Below, piece after piece: positions 10,564-22,054 of a stretch of DNA of 64,000 nt (the stretch's first letter is position 1; every line of letters starts with the position of its first letter). This stretch comes from Scalesia atractyloides. Lineage: Eukaryota; Streptophyta; Magnoliopsida; Asterales; Asteraceae. The notes under the pieces are model-generated. The model worked only from the letters and a program-made list of their open reading frames with translations, did no database searches and was not told where the DNA came from. The position numbers were made by a program, and so were the translations under genes. Location of the stretch: the NCBI GenBank assembly GCA_947069175.1, contig CAMTDV010000018.1, forward strand, positions 38,328,869 through 38,392,868. The letters run 5' to 3'.

Positions 10564-13500
10564 ATTTTAATATGTGTAGGGGCTCCAAAGATCCGTTCTT
10601 TCAAAGTGGATTTTGGATAGTGGAGCGTCCAGACATATGACGGGAATGAAAGCTCTTTTGCTCGACATTCAAGCTATTAATGGCAGATATGTTGGATTTT
10701 TCGGTAATCAAGGGGAAGGATTGTCACCGAAGGAAAACTCTCCAATGGCATAGTATCGTTTGATCGAGTGAACTACATTGCTGAGCTTGAGAACAATCTT
10801 CTGAGCATATTGCAGATTTGTGACAAACAGTTCACGGTGCATTTCAATGATAAAGAGTGTATTATTCTGAAGCCAGGATTCAAAATACCTGATGATTGGA
10901 TTCTGATGCGAGCCCCACACGAGAACGATTTATATGTCTTAGATATGGGCGTCGCTACCACGTCATCAAATTCAACACAATGTTTTGTGACAAAGGCTAC
11001 TAAGAAAGATTCTATTCTTTGGCATAGAAAAATGGGGCATATTCATTTACATAAAATGAATTTTCTGGTACACAATGATCTGGTTGAGGGTGTTAATCTT
11101 CGGAGCTTCCATATGTCTGATCACTGCTTAGAATGTAAAAAGGGGAAGCAGATCAAAAAGTCACATCCGAAGAAGATTCTAAACTCAATCAAGTTGCCGC
11201 TTGAACGTCTCCACATGGATTTATTTTGTCCTGTAAACATTTGAAGTATTTCAGGAGACTTATACTGCTTGGTCGTCACAGATGACTATTCGCGTTATTC
11301 GTGGGTTTTTTTCCCAGAAGCAAAAGATGAAACATTTGATAATTTGGTAATTCTTTTCAAGAAACTTGAGAATTTGTATCATCTTCCTGTAAGATGAATC
11401 CGCAGTGACAACGGCACAGAATTCAAGAATAATAAGATGAGAGAATTTTGCAACGCCAAGGGAATTCTGCACGAATTCAGTGCACCCTATACTCCGCAAC
11501 AAAACGATTTAGCTAAAAGGAAGAATAGAACTTTAATCGAAACAGCAAGAACCATGCTTGCAGACTCGAAACTTCCTGTAAGCTTTTGGAGTGAGGCGGT
11601 TGCAGCGGCTTGCTACACACTAAACAGAGTCTTAACTATCAAACCATCAAAAAAGACATGTTTTGAAATGATCAACCGACGGAAGCCAAATTGAAATTTC
11701 TAGAGCCATTTGGTGCGCCATGTACTGTAATAGATCAAGATGGTAAATTCGAGGCCAAATCGCTTGAAGGTTTCTTTGTCGGGTATGCGAGTCCGCTAAG
11801 AAGAGTGTATGTTCCCTCGTTGAGAAAGTTAATTGTAGCACAACATGTTGATTGCTTCAACTATACGGATCCTATTCAAAGAAGAGGTGACGCATGGCTG
11901 TTCAACTATCAAGATCTTTGGAAGTCATTCGACTTGCCGGAAGAACCGTCTGAAGAAGAAATTGCAGTGTTATATTATCTTCAACAATCGGCGAATCAAG
12001 AACAAATCATTAGACCAATTGTGGTTAATCAACCCATATTGGATTCTTCGTCTTCTGGAGCAGTTCCTAGTATTAGCAGTGTTCAAGTAAAAAATGTTTC
12101 TGAAGAAGAAGCAACACCGTCTATAACTCCATAGAATGATTCTTCCGAACCAGAAAATACTACAACAGTGCCAAGTAAACTACTGAATCAGAATTCTGAC
12201 TCTAATGAAGCGCCGACATTTGATGTTGATGGGGAATCCTCATCGGATGAAGAAGTTGAGCAGATATCCAATATGTTGATTCAATCTGCAAACCCGAGCA
12301 ATCAGAACGAAGCTTCATCTAGCGCTCCTAACATTGAATTGACTGTTGATCTGAATATCTCGAATCAGCAAAGCTCAATTGATGTTCCTTGCGAAGAAAT
12401 GCCACGATCATATTCTTACCATCCTTCAACAAATATCATTGGTGAATTAAAAACTGGTGTGCGTACACGAAGCTAAATCAACAAAGCACTTAGTTGTTTC
12501 TACCCCCGAGTTGCTCCTACTCAAGACTATTGCTACTATTCATGTTTCATTTATCAAATAGAGCCAAAAACTGTAAATGAAGCTCTGGGTGATGAGAACT
12601 AGGTGATAGCAATGCAAGAGGAACTGTTAAAGTTCGAGAAATTGGGTGTCTGGAGGCTTGTAGACTTACCACCGAAGTAGAAAGCTATAGATACGAAGTG
12701 GGTCTTCAAGTGTAAAAAAGATGATCGGGGTGTAATAGTCAGAAACAAAGCTCGATTGGTTGTCATAGGTTTCCAAGAGCAAGAGGGTATTGACTACACA
12801 GAAGTATACGCACCAGTTGCACGATTAGAGTCAATCCGCATTATCCTCGCGTTCGCAGCTTGGAAAGGTTTTAAGGTGTACCAGTTGGATGTAAAATCCG
12901 CATTTCTTTACGGTAAATCTCGAGGAAAAGTGTACATCAGCCAACCACCGGGGTTCGTCGATTCGCTGAACAAGAACAAAGCTTATCTCCTAGACAAAGC
13001 CTTATACGTATTACACCAAGCCCCGAGAGCTTGGTACGAGACGTTATCGCAACATCTCGTTGCAAATGGCTTTACAAGAGGTACAGTGGATAGTACATTT
13101 TTTACCAGAGAAGTCGGATCTCATCTAATCATTGAACAAATCTATGTGGACGATATCATCTTCAGTTCAACAGACGATAGTCTTTGCAGAGAGTTCGAAA
13201 AGATCGTGAAGAAGAAATTCGAGATGTCCTCCATGGGCGAAATGAAATTCTTTCTCGGATTACAGGTCGATCAGTTACCAGACGGAATATTCATTCATCA
13301 GACAAAGTATGTTCACGACATTCTCAAGAAGTTTGAAATGGATAGCTCGAAGCCACTTTCGACTCCGCTGGCACTGAATAATGGGATTTGCATTGACGAG
13401 ACTGGAACCAAAGTTGATGACACACTCTATCTATCGATGATAGGATCTTTGATGTATCTGACGGCATCATGCCCAGATATTATTTATCCTACCTGCCTTT

Positions 13501-13792
13501 GTGCGAGATACCAATCTAGTCCTCGAGTTTCACACATGCAGACAGTCAAGCGAATTTTCCAATACTTGAAGGGATGTCGAAGCACCGGCTTGTGTTATCC
13601 AAAGAATGACAATTTTGATCTCACGGGATACGCTGACTTAGACTTCGGGGTGGACAAATTGAACTCTAAATCTACGACCGCGAGTTGCAAGTTCTTAGGA
13701 ACTCGTTTGGTAACATGGCAATGCAAGAAACAGACCACGGTCTCTCTCTCTACCTGTGAGGCATAATACATTTCTGCTTCCAGCTGTTGTTC

Positions 13793-13797
13793 TTAAA
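13793..13797. other. Target-site duplication of element E, left copy
   Basis: TTAAA, repeated at 22234-22238. Removing E and one copy restores collinearity with pol of D (46381-46400). Confidence 0.9.
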
Positions 13798-14211
13798 TGT
13801 CACACCCCGACCCGCAGTGGAAAAAGGTGATCGGGGCATGATTGGGTTTTCATCAAAGCTCATGACATTTATTATAATGTTTCATATTTATTATTACAAT
13901 TTAAAGGAGATCATACAATCAAATCATACTAGTACAACATGTTCAATACATCTTTCTAGACTTCATTATTTTTCTTCTAAGGCACTTTTCCTATGTGTTC
14001 CTTGCTTCATCCTGTCCACCTGTATCATGTGTAAAAACGGTTTTTAGGTCAACAAAAAGTTGGCGAGTGAATCCTATGAAAACATTTAAACGTGTTTATT
14101 GTATTGATTATAAAATAAAGTGCATAACCACATATGAGTAAATGTAGATGTAAATTTATTCACAAAACACATAATATTAAATATTACACACATACAACAA
14201 TTGATTGTTTT

Positions 14212-14330
14212 GAGGCACGCGTTGTTCAACTCGTCTCCCACGAGGAACTGATGGGCCTAATGAATGAGTTTTGAGGCACGCGTTGTTCAACTCGTCTCCC
14301 ACGAGGAACTGATGGGCCTAATAAATAATT
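14212..14330 (-). repeat. 61-bp tandem repeat, two units
   Basis: GAGGCACGCGTTGTTCAACT begins at 14212 and again at 14273. The other LTR has three units (20180, 20241, 20288), the middle one lacking 14 bp. Confidence 0.9.
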
Positions 14331-14839
14331 TGCATACAACTTGACAATATGTAATACATCACAACAATCAATATTTACATTCTAAGTTTAGATCATATAA
14401 TGGTATAGCACGAGTTTGAATAAGCGAATTAATTTAAGCGACACATGATACACCCCAAAACATGAATAAAAAGGGGAATTTGTAAGAATTCACTCACAGT
14501 GGTTGCGTTTCTTGGATTGATGATGAATGCGCACGAATTTGGATTTAACCACGAGAGGAACTAACCTAAATAATAACATAATGGTTCGGTAAATAAATGG
14601 ATTTTATTTGAGATTAATAATTTTAATTCATAACCTTAATAGGATTTCTAGATTTATTTTTGTGAGTTTAAGGACATTTTCTAACTTTACATATTATTTT
14701 TAAGTATTTTTAATTGATTTTTAAATTAAATAATAAAATATATATATATATATATAAATGTTGACTTTTTGACTTTGACCGTTGACCGAGCGTTGACCGT
14801 TGACCGGACCGTTGACCGGTCGGACTGTGTTTATTATAT

Positions 14840-14912
14840 GCGCTGAGTGAGGTTCGAACTCGTGACCTCCCGTACGCGTGCACGCAGCTCTACCAACTGA
14901 GCTACGTGTCTA
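14840..14912 (-). other. tRNA-like module 1 in left LTR of E
   Basis: The minus strand contains TAGCTCAGTTGGTAGAGC, a canonical A-box/D-arm with a perfect 4-bp stem, followed after about 30 nt by GAGTTCGAACCTC, a B-box/T-loop. The anticodon and acceptor stems do not pair well, so it is tRNA-derived rather than a working tRNA. Confidence 0.7.
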
Positions 14913-15008
14913 ATCCGAAATATTTATGTTTTTAATTATATTTATATACTACTTAGATTATTCAGACTTTTATCTAATTAAAAAGGTTTTTAAACTAGTC
15001 GAACCGGT

Positions 15009-15082
15009 GCGCATGATGAGTTTCGAACCCGTGACCTGTGGTTTAACTTTGCACACAGTCCACCGCTGGACTGTGTGTCTAA
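15009..15082 (-). other. tRNA-like module 2 in left LTR of E
   Basis: Minus strand: B-box-like GGGTTCGAAACTC and, about 45 nt upstream, ACACAGTCCAGCGGTGGACT, a 10-bp inverted repeat in the place of an A-box/D-arm. Similar in layout to module 3. Confidence 0.55.
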
Positions 15083-15179
15083 CTGGTTAAAATACTTGTT
15101 TTTATTAATCTTATATACTAACTGAAAGGTTCCGTATTTAGGTTTTATAAAAAGGTTTGAATATTGTGACGAATCGGAA

Positions 15180-15252
15180 CAAGGACAGACTCGAACTCGG
15201 TATCTCTATGTTTTAAATGCACACAGTCCACCGCTGGACTGTGTGTCTAACC
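15180..15252 (-). other. tRNA-like module 3 in left LTR of E
   Basis: Minus strand: the same ACACAGTCCAGCGGTGGACT block as module 2, then a weaker B-box (CGAGTTCGAGTC). Probably a diverged duplicate of module 2. Confidence 0.5.
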
Positions 15253-15980
15253 CGAGATATAACCCGATTTATATTAAATATATACACAACCTAAACTTCA
15301 TCTTCTTCGTTAAAACAACCCAGAACTCCCAATCTCGACTGTTAGCCCACATAATTTCGATTCCCAGTTTTAAACAAATGAATATAAACAGTATTGAAGA
15401 AAGTTAATTGTTTGTACCGATTGGGCGAGGTGTTAGACCTTTCGGTTTAACTCCGACAGAAAATTCCGGTGACTGAAATTTTTCCGGCGACGTGTAACTT
15501 GCGACAGAGGATCTTCAGGAAGTTTGAGGTGAGTGTGGGTGACTTCTGTCGAAGCTCTAGAAGTCCTATTTATAGAGTAAGCAAAAGAGATGAAATGGGT
15601 TCGGTTTTCCGGCGACTTGCAGAGAATTCCGGCTTGGTGTTCTTGCTGAATAGGGACTTGCAGAAAGGTTAGCGAGAGTGTTGAGAGTTGATTCGAGTAA
15701 ACAAGCGAGTTAGTTTCCTGACTGAAAGTATTTATAAGTAGAGGTGAATTTCAAGTTTTCGGTTATGAAATTCACGGTTCATGAATGAAATTGATTTGAG
15801 TTTTCGGTTATAACTGATGTTTCTCATCAGTTACACTCGTTTAATCATAAGGAAAACGTCAATTTGAGTTGATTGCAAACGTTTAGTTTTCATCAGTTAC
15901 ATGTATTTTTGCGAATTTGAACTTGCAGGTTTTTATGTTTGTTTCTATATAAAACAAATTGCGTTCTGGTTATTACCAAA

Positions 15981-16053
15981 TGTGTGTGTAGCGTAGTGGT
16001 GTGTGTTGCGTGTGGGTTCGATGGAGACCCGGGTTCGAAACCCGGCTATCCCA
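15981..16053 (+). other. tRNA-like module 4 in left LTR of E, opposite strand
   Basis: Plus strand: TGTAGCGTAGTGGTGTG (A-box-like) and, at 16020-16050, GGAGACCCGGGTTCGAAACC with a perfect 5-bp T-arm (CCGGG/CCCGG), resembling the 3' half of His- or Asp-type plant tRNAs. An eight-T run follows (16057-16065), a possible Pol III stop. Antisense to E. Confidence 0.65.
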
Positions 16054-16222
16054 TTTATTTTTTTTATTCAGTATTTCTTAGAAATTTTAAATTCTAGTAT
16101 ATTTATTAATTATGTATCGTTTAGAATTAATTTGGGCGATAAATATACAACGAAAAATTTTAACTGGGTATTCGATTAATAACGAAGCGGGTTTGGATAA
16201 CCCGGTTTTTGACGGATGTTAC

Positions 16223-16395
16223 AGTATCCCTTACTTTTAGAAATTTCGTCCCGAAATTTTAAATTCTAATATATTTATTAATTATGTATCGTTTAGAATT
16301 AATTTGGGCGATAAATATACAACGAAAAATTTTAACTGGGTATTCGATTAATAACGAAGCGGGTTTGGATAACCCGGTTTTTTACGGATGTTACA
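16223..16395 (-). repeat. Tandem duplication of LTR edge of E
   Basis: About 140 bp ending GGATGTTACA (the LTR edge) occurs twice: up to 16223 and again up to 16395, separated by 16224-16253, which reads AAATTTCGTCCCGAAATT. On the element strand this spacer is the usual gypsy GGGACGAAATTTCT motif and purine-rich tract before the 3' LTR. The right LTR has no such duplicate. Confidence 0.85.
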
Positions 16396-17568
16396 GTCAC
16401 GAAATTTAAGTAGTGGTATGTTTGACTCAAAAGGAGGGTAGTTTTGGCAATTACATACTTAGAAGGGGGTAAGAGTTTAAATTTTATTGGAGGGCGGTAA
16501 CGTTCCTAGTAAGGGTTGAATACCTTGCTACAGGAATCGCTTTTTGATGCCTACGATAAAGAATATTGATAAACAGAGTTGATTGACTAGGTATGATCTC
16601 ATGCACAAGAGTTCTAAGAGAATCGATACGTTTGGAAAGATAAGGTTATATCCTAAAACAAAACTTCTACCACGACGTTACTAAAACCTACATGGAACTT
16701 CTCATACTCGCCTGACAATGCCTCTGATCCTTTGACAAGAATACTTATACATAGGAAGTACCAGCGGCGTATCCACCATATTCGTGTCAAATTTTCATTG
16801 GCTTTATCAGTAAATTATGATTAGTTCTATGTGACTCTAAAACATAAACAAGCACAACTACCAAAACTCGAGTCTCAAATATGAAAGTATACATGATTGA
16901 ATGATGCTAGTACCTCTCTCGTTTGTTATGATGAAGGGGTTAGTCTAGGTAAAAGTGAGACACAACCCAACTTCTTTGAATGATGAGATTGAGATACGTC
17001 GAGATGTATGATGATGTGAATGCTAAATCAGTGACTATAAAACAAACTTTAACCATGACATTACTAAATCCTACATGGAACTTCTCATAACCGCCTGACA
17101 ATGCCTCTGATCCTTTGGCAAGAATACTTATATATAGGAAGTACCAGCGGCGTATCCACCATATTCTTGTCAAATTTTCATTGGTTTTATCAGTAAGTTA
17201 TGATTAGTTCTATGTCTCTCTAAAACATAAACAAACACAACAACCAAAGCTTGAGTCTTAATTCTGAAAGTATACATGTTTGAATGATGACAGTACCTCT
17301 CTCGTTTGTTATGATGAATAGGTTAGTCTATGTAGAAGTGAGACACAACCCAACTTCTTTAAATGATGAGATCGAGGTACGTCGAGATGTTTGATGATAT
17401 GAATGTTAAATCAATGAGTATAAAACAAAACTGAGATAGTAATTCGCATTAAGATTCTTGGATACAATTTCCAATTTATAATTGAGATACGTGAAGATTG
17501 AGATAAACATAAAGAAAACATAAAAACTAAGCGGTTGGAGTTGAATTCTTGATTTTTGGTGAAGAAAA
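16396..17568 (-). repeat. 3' noncoding interior of E with 384-bp tandem duplication
   Basis: No gene. Two adjacent copies of about 384 bp run from 16654 and from 17038 (TAAAAC junctions at 16654, 17038 and 17421). Each includes a hairpin with the 35-nt loop motif (stems 16731-16743/16779-16791 and 17114-17126/17162-17174). No pol motif was found. Confidence 0.85.
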
Positions 17569-18921
17569 CTAGTTGGGTGGTTCGTTTGGGCCGTCATTAT
17601 CTTCAACAGGATTGGCGTTGATGTTGTAAACTCTTCCTCTTGCTGGTGGCCTAGTGGTTAGGTTTTCTTGATTTGCTTGGTTAACTGGGTTTGCTTGAGC
17701 TTGGGCGTTTATGATGTTAACCAATCGAGGGCACGTGTTTCTAAAGTGGGTAGGGTCGCCACAATTAAAACAAGCTCGAACATAAGGAAACATGGGGTAT
17801 TGGGGATGTTGATATGTTTGCATCATGTTTTGAGTAGGGGGTGAGGTTTGGTTTTGAGGGGTGTGGCAAACCTTGCTCCAATGACCATAGCGTCCACAAT
17901 TCGCACATAGTCGACAAGGTAAGGTAAATGGATGGTGATAAAAACAGGTGTTGCATTGGGGGTGAGGTCCAAAGTAAGGTTTCTTATTTGGGTAAGTTGA
18001 GTTGGGTGCCACTTGAGTGATTGGGATAGCTTGGAGGGGTATGGCTTGTGAAGTTGGTTGATTGTGTTGGGTGACAGCGAAAAGTTGCCCATCTCGTTTT
18101 CTCTTAGAAGTGGGTTGAGAAGGGGATTCGGTTTGGGTGGAGTTTGAGGTTTCAGTTGATGCTTTATCCTTCTTCTTCTCTTCCTTGAAGTCCTTATTTC
18201 GTATGCAGTTCTCGGTGAGCTCTGTAGCTAACTCCATTGCTGCTTCCAAAGTTGCAGGTGTGGTACTTATTACAGAGTCTTGAATTTTTGAAGGAAGACC
18301 TCCAATGTAGTGCTCGATCAAACGGTAGAGGGGAGTGAACAAGTTGGGGACCATTTGATTTAACTCAAGGAATCTCTTGTTGTATGTGGTGTGGTCGCCT
18401 TCCTTTTGTTTCAAAGAATAGAACTCATCCTCCAATTTCTTGATTTCGCTTCTTGGGCAAAACCGTCTTGTCATGATTTCCTTCAACTCTTCCCAAGTCA
18501 AAGTCATAGCATCTTCAACACCTCGCTTGGCCTTCTTTGTATTCCACCATGTAAGTACTATTCTAAACAAACGACCGGTAGGATATCGCACCTTGCGATC
18601 ATCGGGGCAATCGCAATTTAGAAAAGTGTTTTCCATTTCCTCAAACCAATGGAGGAGAGCGGTGACACCTTCAGTCCCTTCGTATTTTGGAGGGTCGTAG
18701 GATTTGAAATGCTTGAAGGTGCATTTAGTGGTATTTGGGGGAGGGTTGATAACATTTTGATCTTCTTGATTGATTGGGTTGACGGGATTAGCGGTAAGGG
18801 CTTGTTGAACTTGAACTACAATGTTGGGTATCACGGCAGCCATTTGTTGAGCGATTTGGGCAGCCATGCGCTGGCGGGCTTTTCCTGATCTCATCTTCCT
18901 ACGAGCGAGATTAGAAGACAT
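17569..18921 (-). CDS. Gag of gypsy-type element E, intact 450 codons
   Basis: Starts MSSNLARRKMRSG at 18921. Residues about 75-225 are retrotrans_gag (capsid): FKSYDPPKYEGTEG, WFEEMENTF, TWWNTKK, EIMTRRFCPR and YIGGLP are the usual plant gypsy landmarks. A Ser/Thr/Lys-rich linker (about 240-280) follows. The C-terminus has two C-x2-C-x4-H-x4-C zinc knuckles, CANCGRYGHWSKVC and CFNCGDPTHFRNTC, preceded by a Cys/His-rich CNTCFYHHPFTLPC. It ends NDGPNEPPN. No stop or frameshift, unlike almost every other retroelement gene here. It should form particle capsid and bind RNA; enzymes would have to come from an autonomous relative. The ATG is the first in a long open stretch and the length is normal for plant gypsy Gag. 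Confidence 0.92.
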   Translation of the reverse strand: MSSNLARRKMRSGKARQRMAAQIAQQMAAVIPNIVVQVQQALTANPVNPINQEDQNVINPPPNTTKCTFKHFKSYDPPKYEGTEGVTALLHWFEEMENTFLNCDCPDDRKVRYPTGRLFRIVLTWWNTKKAKRGVEDAMTLTWEELKEIMTRRFCPRSEIKKLEDEFYSLKQKEGDHTTYNKRFLELNQMVPNLFTPLYRLIEHYIGGLPSKIQDSVISTTPATLEAAMELATELTENCIRNKDFKEEKKKDKASTETSNSTQTESPSQPTSKRKRDGQLFAVTQHNQPTSQAIPLQAIPITQVAPNSTYPNKKPYFGPHPQCNTCFYHHPFTLPCRLCANCGRYGHWSKVCHTPQNQTSPPTQNMMQTYQHPQYPMFPYVRACFNCGDPTHFRNTCPRLVNIINAQAQANPVNQANQENLTTRPPARGRVYNINANPVEDNDGPNEPPN

Positions 18922-19757
18922 CTACAAGGAATACATATTAAGAGTATGAGTTGGACATTTTAGGGGTCATGTGTCGTATTTAGGAATGAACATTCATAAA
19001 ATAAATATAGAATAATAAATCTACTACATCCATAGGATGTCTTGGGCTTTGCTCGTAATTGGGCCTTCCATGCCGCCATACTTCACCTTCGTAATCATGT
19101 GGGCCCCCATGATTACCGGGTTTTTCATATGGTTCGCAGGTGTTAGCCCGGTTACGTACACTAAAACCCGGAGAAAATCTAGAAATATGTACGTAACGTA
19201 TGATATTCGGAATGTATCCAGGTGTGGACACGGTGACAACTCAAAGTGGGGTTAGTTCGAACAACGTTTGGTGTGGCATGCTTTGGCCTAATAGGTCCTT
19301 CGTACTCTCATCGTTAGTCCCCAGGTAGGAAAACCGGTCCGTTATATTGGATTTATACGAATGCCAACCTAGACAGGACGTTCCGACTACCGGTACTTGT
19401 ACCCTTACAGTTACTACATGCCCGTCGCAGAACTCACTTTGATGAGATTTGAAAAATGAAAAAAAATGCAACAAAATCTTGAATAACGGAAGTATGAAGG
19501 TGATTTGAATATGTGAACATTGAAATATGTATGATGAATGTGTATGTAATTATGTATGTTTGACTGTAAGTATAATTTTTACTATGTATCACAAAATATA
19601 ATATTGGAAGTGTTTGCATGCATTTGTGTATGTAATAAATATGAAAACAAATAAACATCATGAGTTTGCATGTAACCACATAAACAATTAAAATCTAATC
19701 AAATATAGTATAGGCTTTAAGGGTCTAATAACCTATCCTATATCCCTATAGTCAAAA
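18922..19757 (-). other. 5' leader of element E
   Basis: No gene seen. Between primer site and gag start on the minus strand; no palindrome array of the copia type. Short open frames on both strands show no recognisable motif. Confidence 0.7.
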
Positions 19758-19769
19758 GCTCTGATACCA
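19758..19769 (-). other. tRNA-iMet primer-binding site, element E
   Basis: Minus strand TGGTATCAGAGC, three bases from the LTR edge at 19773. Fixes the element's orientation as minus. Confidence 0.92.
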
Positions 19770-20839
19770 ATCTGTCACACCCCGACCCGCAGCGGAAAAA
19801 GGTGATCGGGGCATGATTGGGTTTTCATCAAAGCTCATGACATTTATTATAATGTTTCATATTTATTATTACAATTTAAAGGAGATCATACAATCAAATC
19901 ATACTAGTACAACATGTTCAATACATCTTTCTAGACTTCATTATTTTTCTTCTAAGGCACTTTTCCTATGTGTTCCTTGCTTTATCCTGTCCACCTGTAT
20001 CATGTGTAAAAATGGTTTTTGGGTCAACAAAAAGTTGGCGAGTGAATCCTATGAAAACATTTAAACGTGTTTATTGTATTGATTATAAAATAAAGTGCAT
20101 AACCACATATGAGTAAATGTAGATGTAACACAAAACACATAATATTAAATATTACACACATACAACAATTGATTGTTTTGAGGCACGCGTTGTTCAACTC
20201 GTCTCCCATGAGGAACTGATGGGAATAATGAATGAGGTTTGAGGCACGCGTTGTTCAACGAACTGATGGGCCTAATGAATGAGTTTTGAGGCACGCGTTG
20301 TTCAACTCGTCTCCCACGAGGAACTGATGGGCCTAATAAATAATTTGCATACAACTTGACAATATGTAATACATCACAACAATCAATATTTACATTCTAA
20401 GTTTAGATCATATAATGGTATAGCACGAGTTTGAATAAGCGAATTAATTTAAGCGACACATGATACACCCCAAAACATGAATAAAAAGGGGAATTTGTAA
20501 GAATTCACTCATTGATGATGAATGCGCACGAATTTGGATTTAACCACGAGAGGAACTAACCTAAATAATAACATAATGGTTCGGTAAATAAATGGATTTT
20601 ATTTGAGATTAATAATTTTAATTCATAACCTTAATAGGATTTCTAGATTTATTTTTGTGAGTTTAAGGACATTTTCTAACTTTAAAAATATTATTTTTAA
20701 GTATTTTTAATTGATTTTTAAATTAAATAAATAAATTAAAAAATATATATATATATAAATGTTGACTTTTTTACTTTGACCGTTGACCGAGCGTTGACCG
20801 TTGACCGGACCGTTGACCGGTCGGACTGTGTTTATTATA

Positions 20840-21252
20840 TGCGCTGAGTGAGGTTCGAACTCGTGACTTCCCGTACGCGTGCACGCAGCTCTACCAACTG
20901 AGCTACGTGTCTAACCCGAAATATTTCTGTTTTTAGTTATATTTATATACTACTTAGATTATTCAGACTTTTATTTAATTAAAAAGGTTTTTAAACTAGT
21001 CGAACCGGTGCGCATGATGAGTTTCGAACCCGTGACCTGTGGTTTAACTTTGCACACAGTCCACCGCTGGACTATGTGTCTAACCTGGTTAAAATACTTG
21101 TTTTTATTAATCTTATATACTAACTGAAAGGTTCCGTATTTAGGTTTTATAAAAAGGTTTGAATATTGTGACGAATCGGAACAAGGACAGACTCGAACTC
21201 GGTATCTCTATGTTTTAAATGCACACAGTCCACCGCTGGACTGTGTGTCTAA
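20840..21252 (-). other. tRNA-like modules 1-3 in right LTR of E
   Basis: Counterparts of the left-LTR modules at 20840-20912, 21009-21083 and 21180-21252. The module 1 A-box is unchanged; module 2 has one base changed in the inverted repeat (ACTATGTG for ACTGTGTG). Confidence 0.6.
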
Positions 21253-21980
21253 CCCGAGATATAACCCGATTTATATTAAATATATACACAACCTAAACTT
21301 CATCTTCTTCGTTAAAACAACCCAGAACTCCCAATCTCGACTTTTAGCCCACATAATTTCGATTCCCAGTTTTAAACAAATGAATATAAACAGTATTGAA
21401 GAAAGTTAATTGTTTGTACCGATTGGGCGAGGTGTTAGACCTTTCGGTTTAACTCCGACAGAAAATTCCGGTGACTGAAATTTTTCCGGCGACGTGTAAC
21501 TTGCGACAGAGGATCTTCAGGAAGTTTGAGGTGAGTGTGGGTGACTTCTGTCGAAGCTCTAAATGTCCTATTTATAGAGTAAGCAAAAGAGATGAAATGG
21601 GTTCGGTTTTCCGGCGACTTGCAGAGAATTCCGGCGAGGTGTTCTTGCTGAATAGGGACTTGCAGAAAGGTTAGCGAGAGTGTTGAGAGTTGATTCGAGT
21701 AAACAAGCGAGTTAGTTTCCTGACTGAAAGTATTTATAAGTAGAGGTGAATTTCAAGTTTTCGGTTATGAAATTCATGGTTCATGAATGAAATTGATTTG
21801 AGTTTTCGGTTATAACTGATGTTTCTCATCAGTTACACTCGTTTAATCGTAAGGAAAACGTCAATTTGAGTTGATTGCAAACGTTTAGTTTTCATCAGTT
21901 ACATGTATTTTTGCGAATTTGAACTTGCAGGTTTTTGTGTTTGTTTCTATATAAAACAAATTGCGTTCTGGTTATTACCA

Positions 21981-22054
21981 AATGTGTGTGTAGCGCAGTG
22001 GTGTGTGTTCCGTGTGGGTTTGATGGAGACCCGGGTTCGAAACCCGGCTATCCC
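21981..22054 (+). other. tRNA-like module 4 in right LTR of E
   Basis: Same as 15981-16053, with TAGCGCAGTGG in the A-box position and an unchanged T-arm CCGGGTTCGAAACCCGG, followed by a T run. Confidence 0.65.

Larger units (their letters stand above)
13798..16223 (-). repeat. 3' LTR of element E (left side)
   Basis: Plus strand begins TGTCACACCCCGACCC and ends GACGGATGTTACA (2426 bp), i.e. TGTAACATCC...GTGTGACA on the element's own strand. Contains a 61-bp tandem repeat (two units, 14212-14330), an AT dinucleotide run near 14740-14756, TTGACCG-type repeats (14760-14820) and four tRNA-like modules. Pieces of open frame inside (e.g. 15469-15672) occur identically in the other LTR and are not taken as genes. 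Confidence 0.92.

Noticed and set aside
14840..15252. Genuine nuclear tRNA genes
   Set aside because: A- and B-boxes are present but anticodon and acceptor stems do not pair, and all lie inside LTR copies; kept as tRNA-like modules only.
15469..15672. 67-codon frame repeated at 21471 as a conserved small gene
   Set aside because: Its near-identity reflects the two LTRs of E being copies of each other; no independent evidence of coding.
19037..19255. Plus- and minus-strand frames in the leader of E as genes
   Set aside because: Overlapping frames on both strands, no motif, located between primer site and gag.
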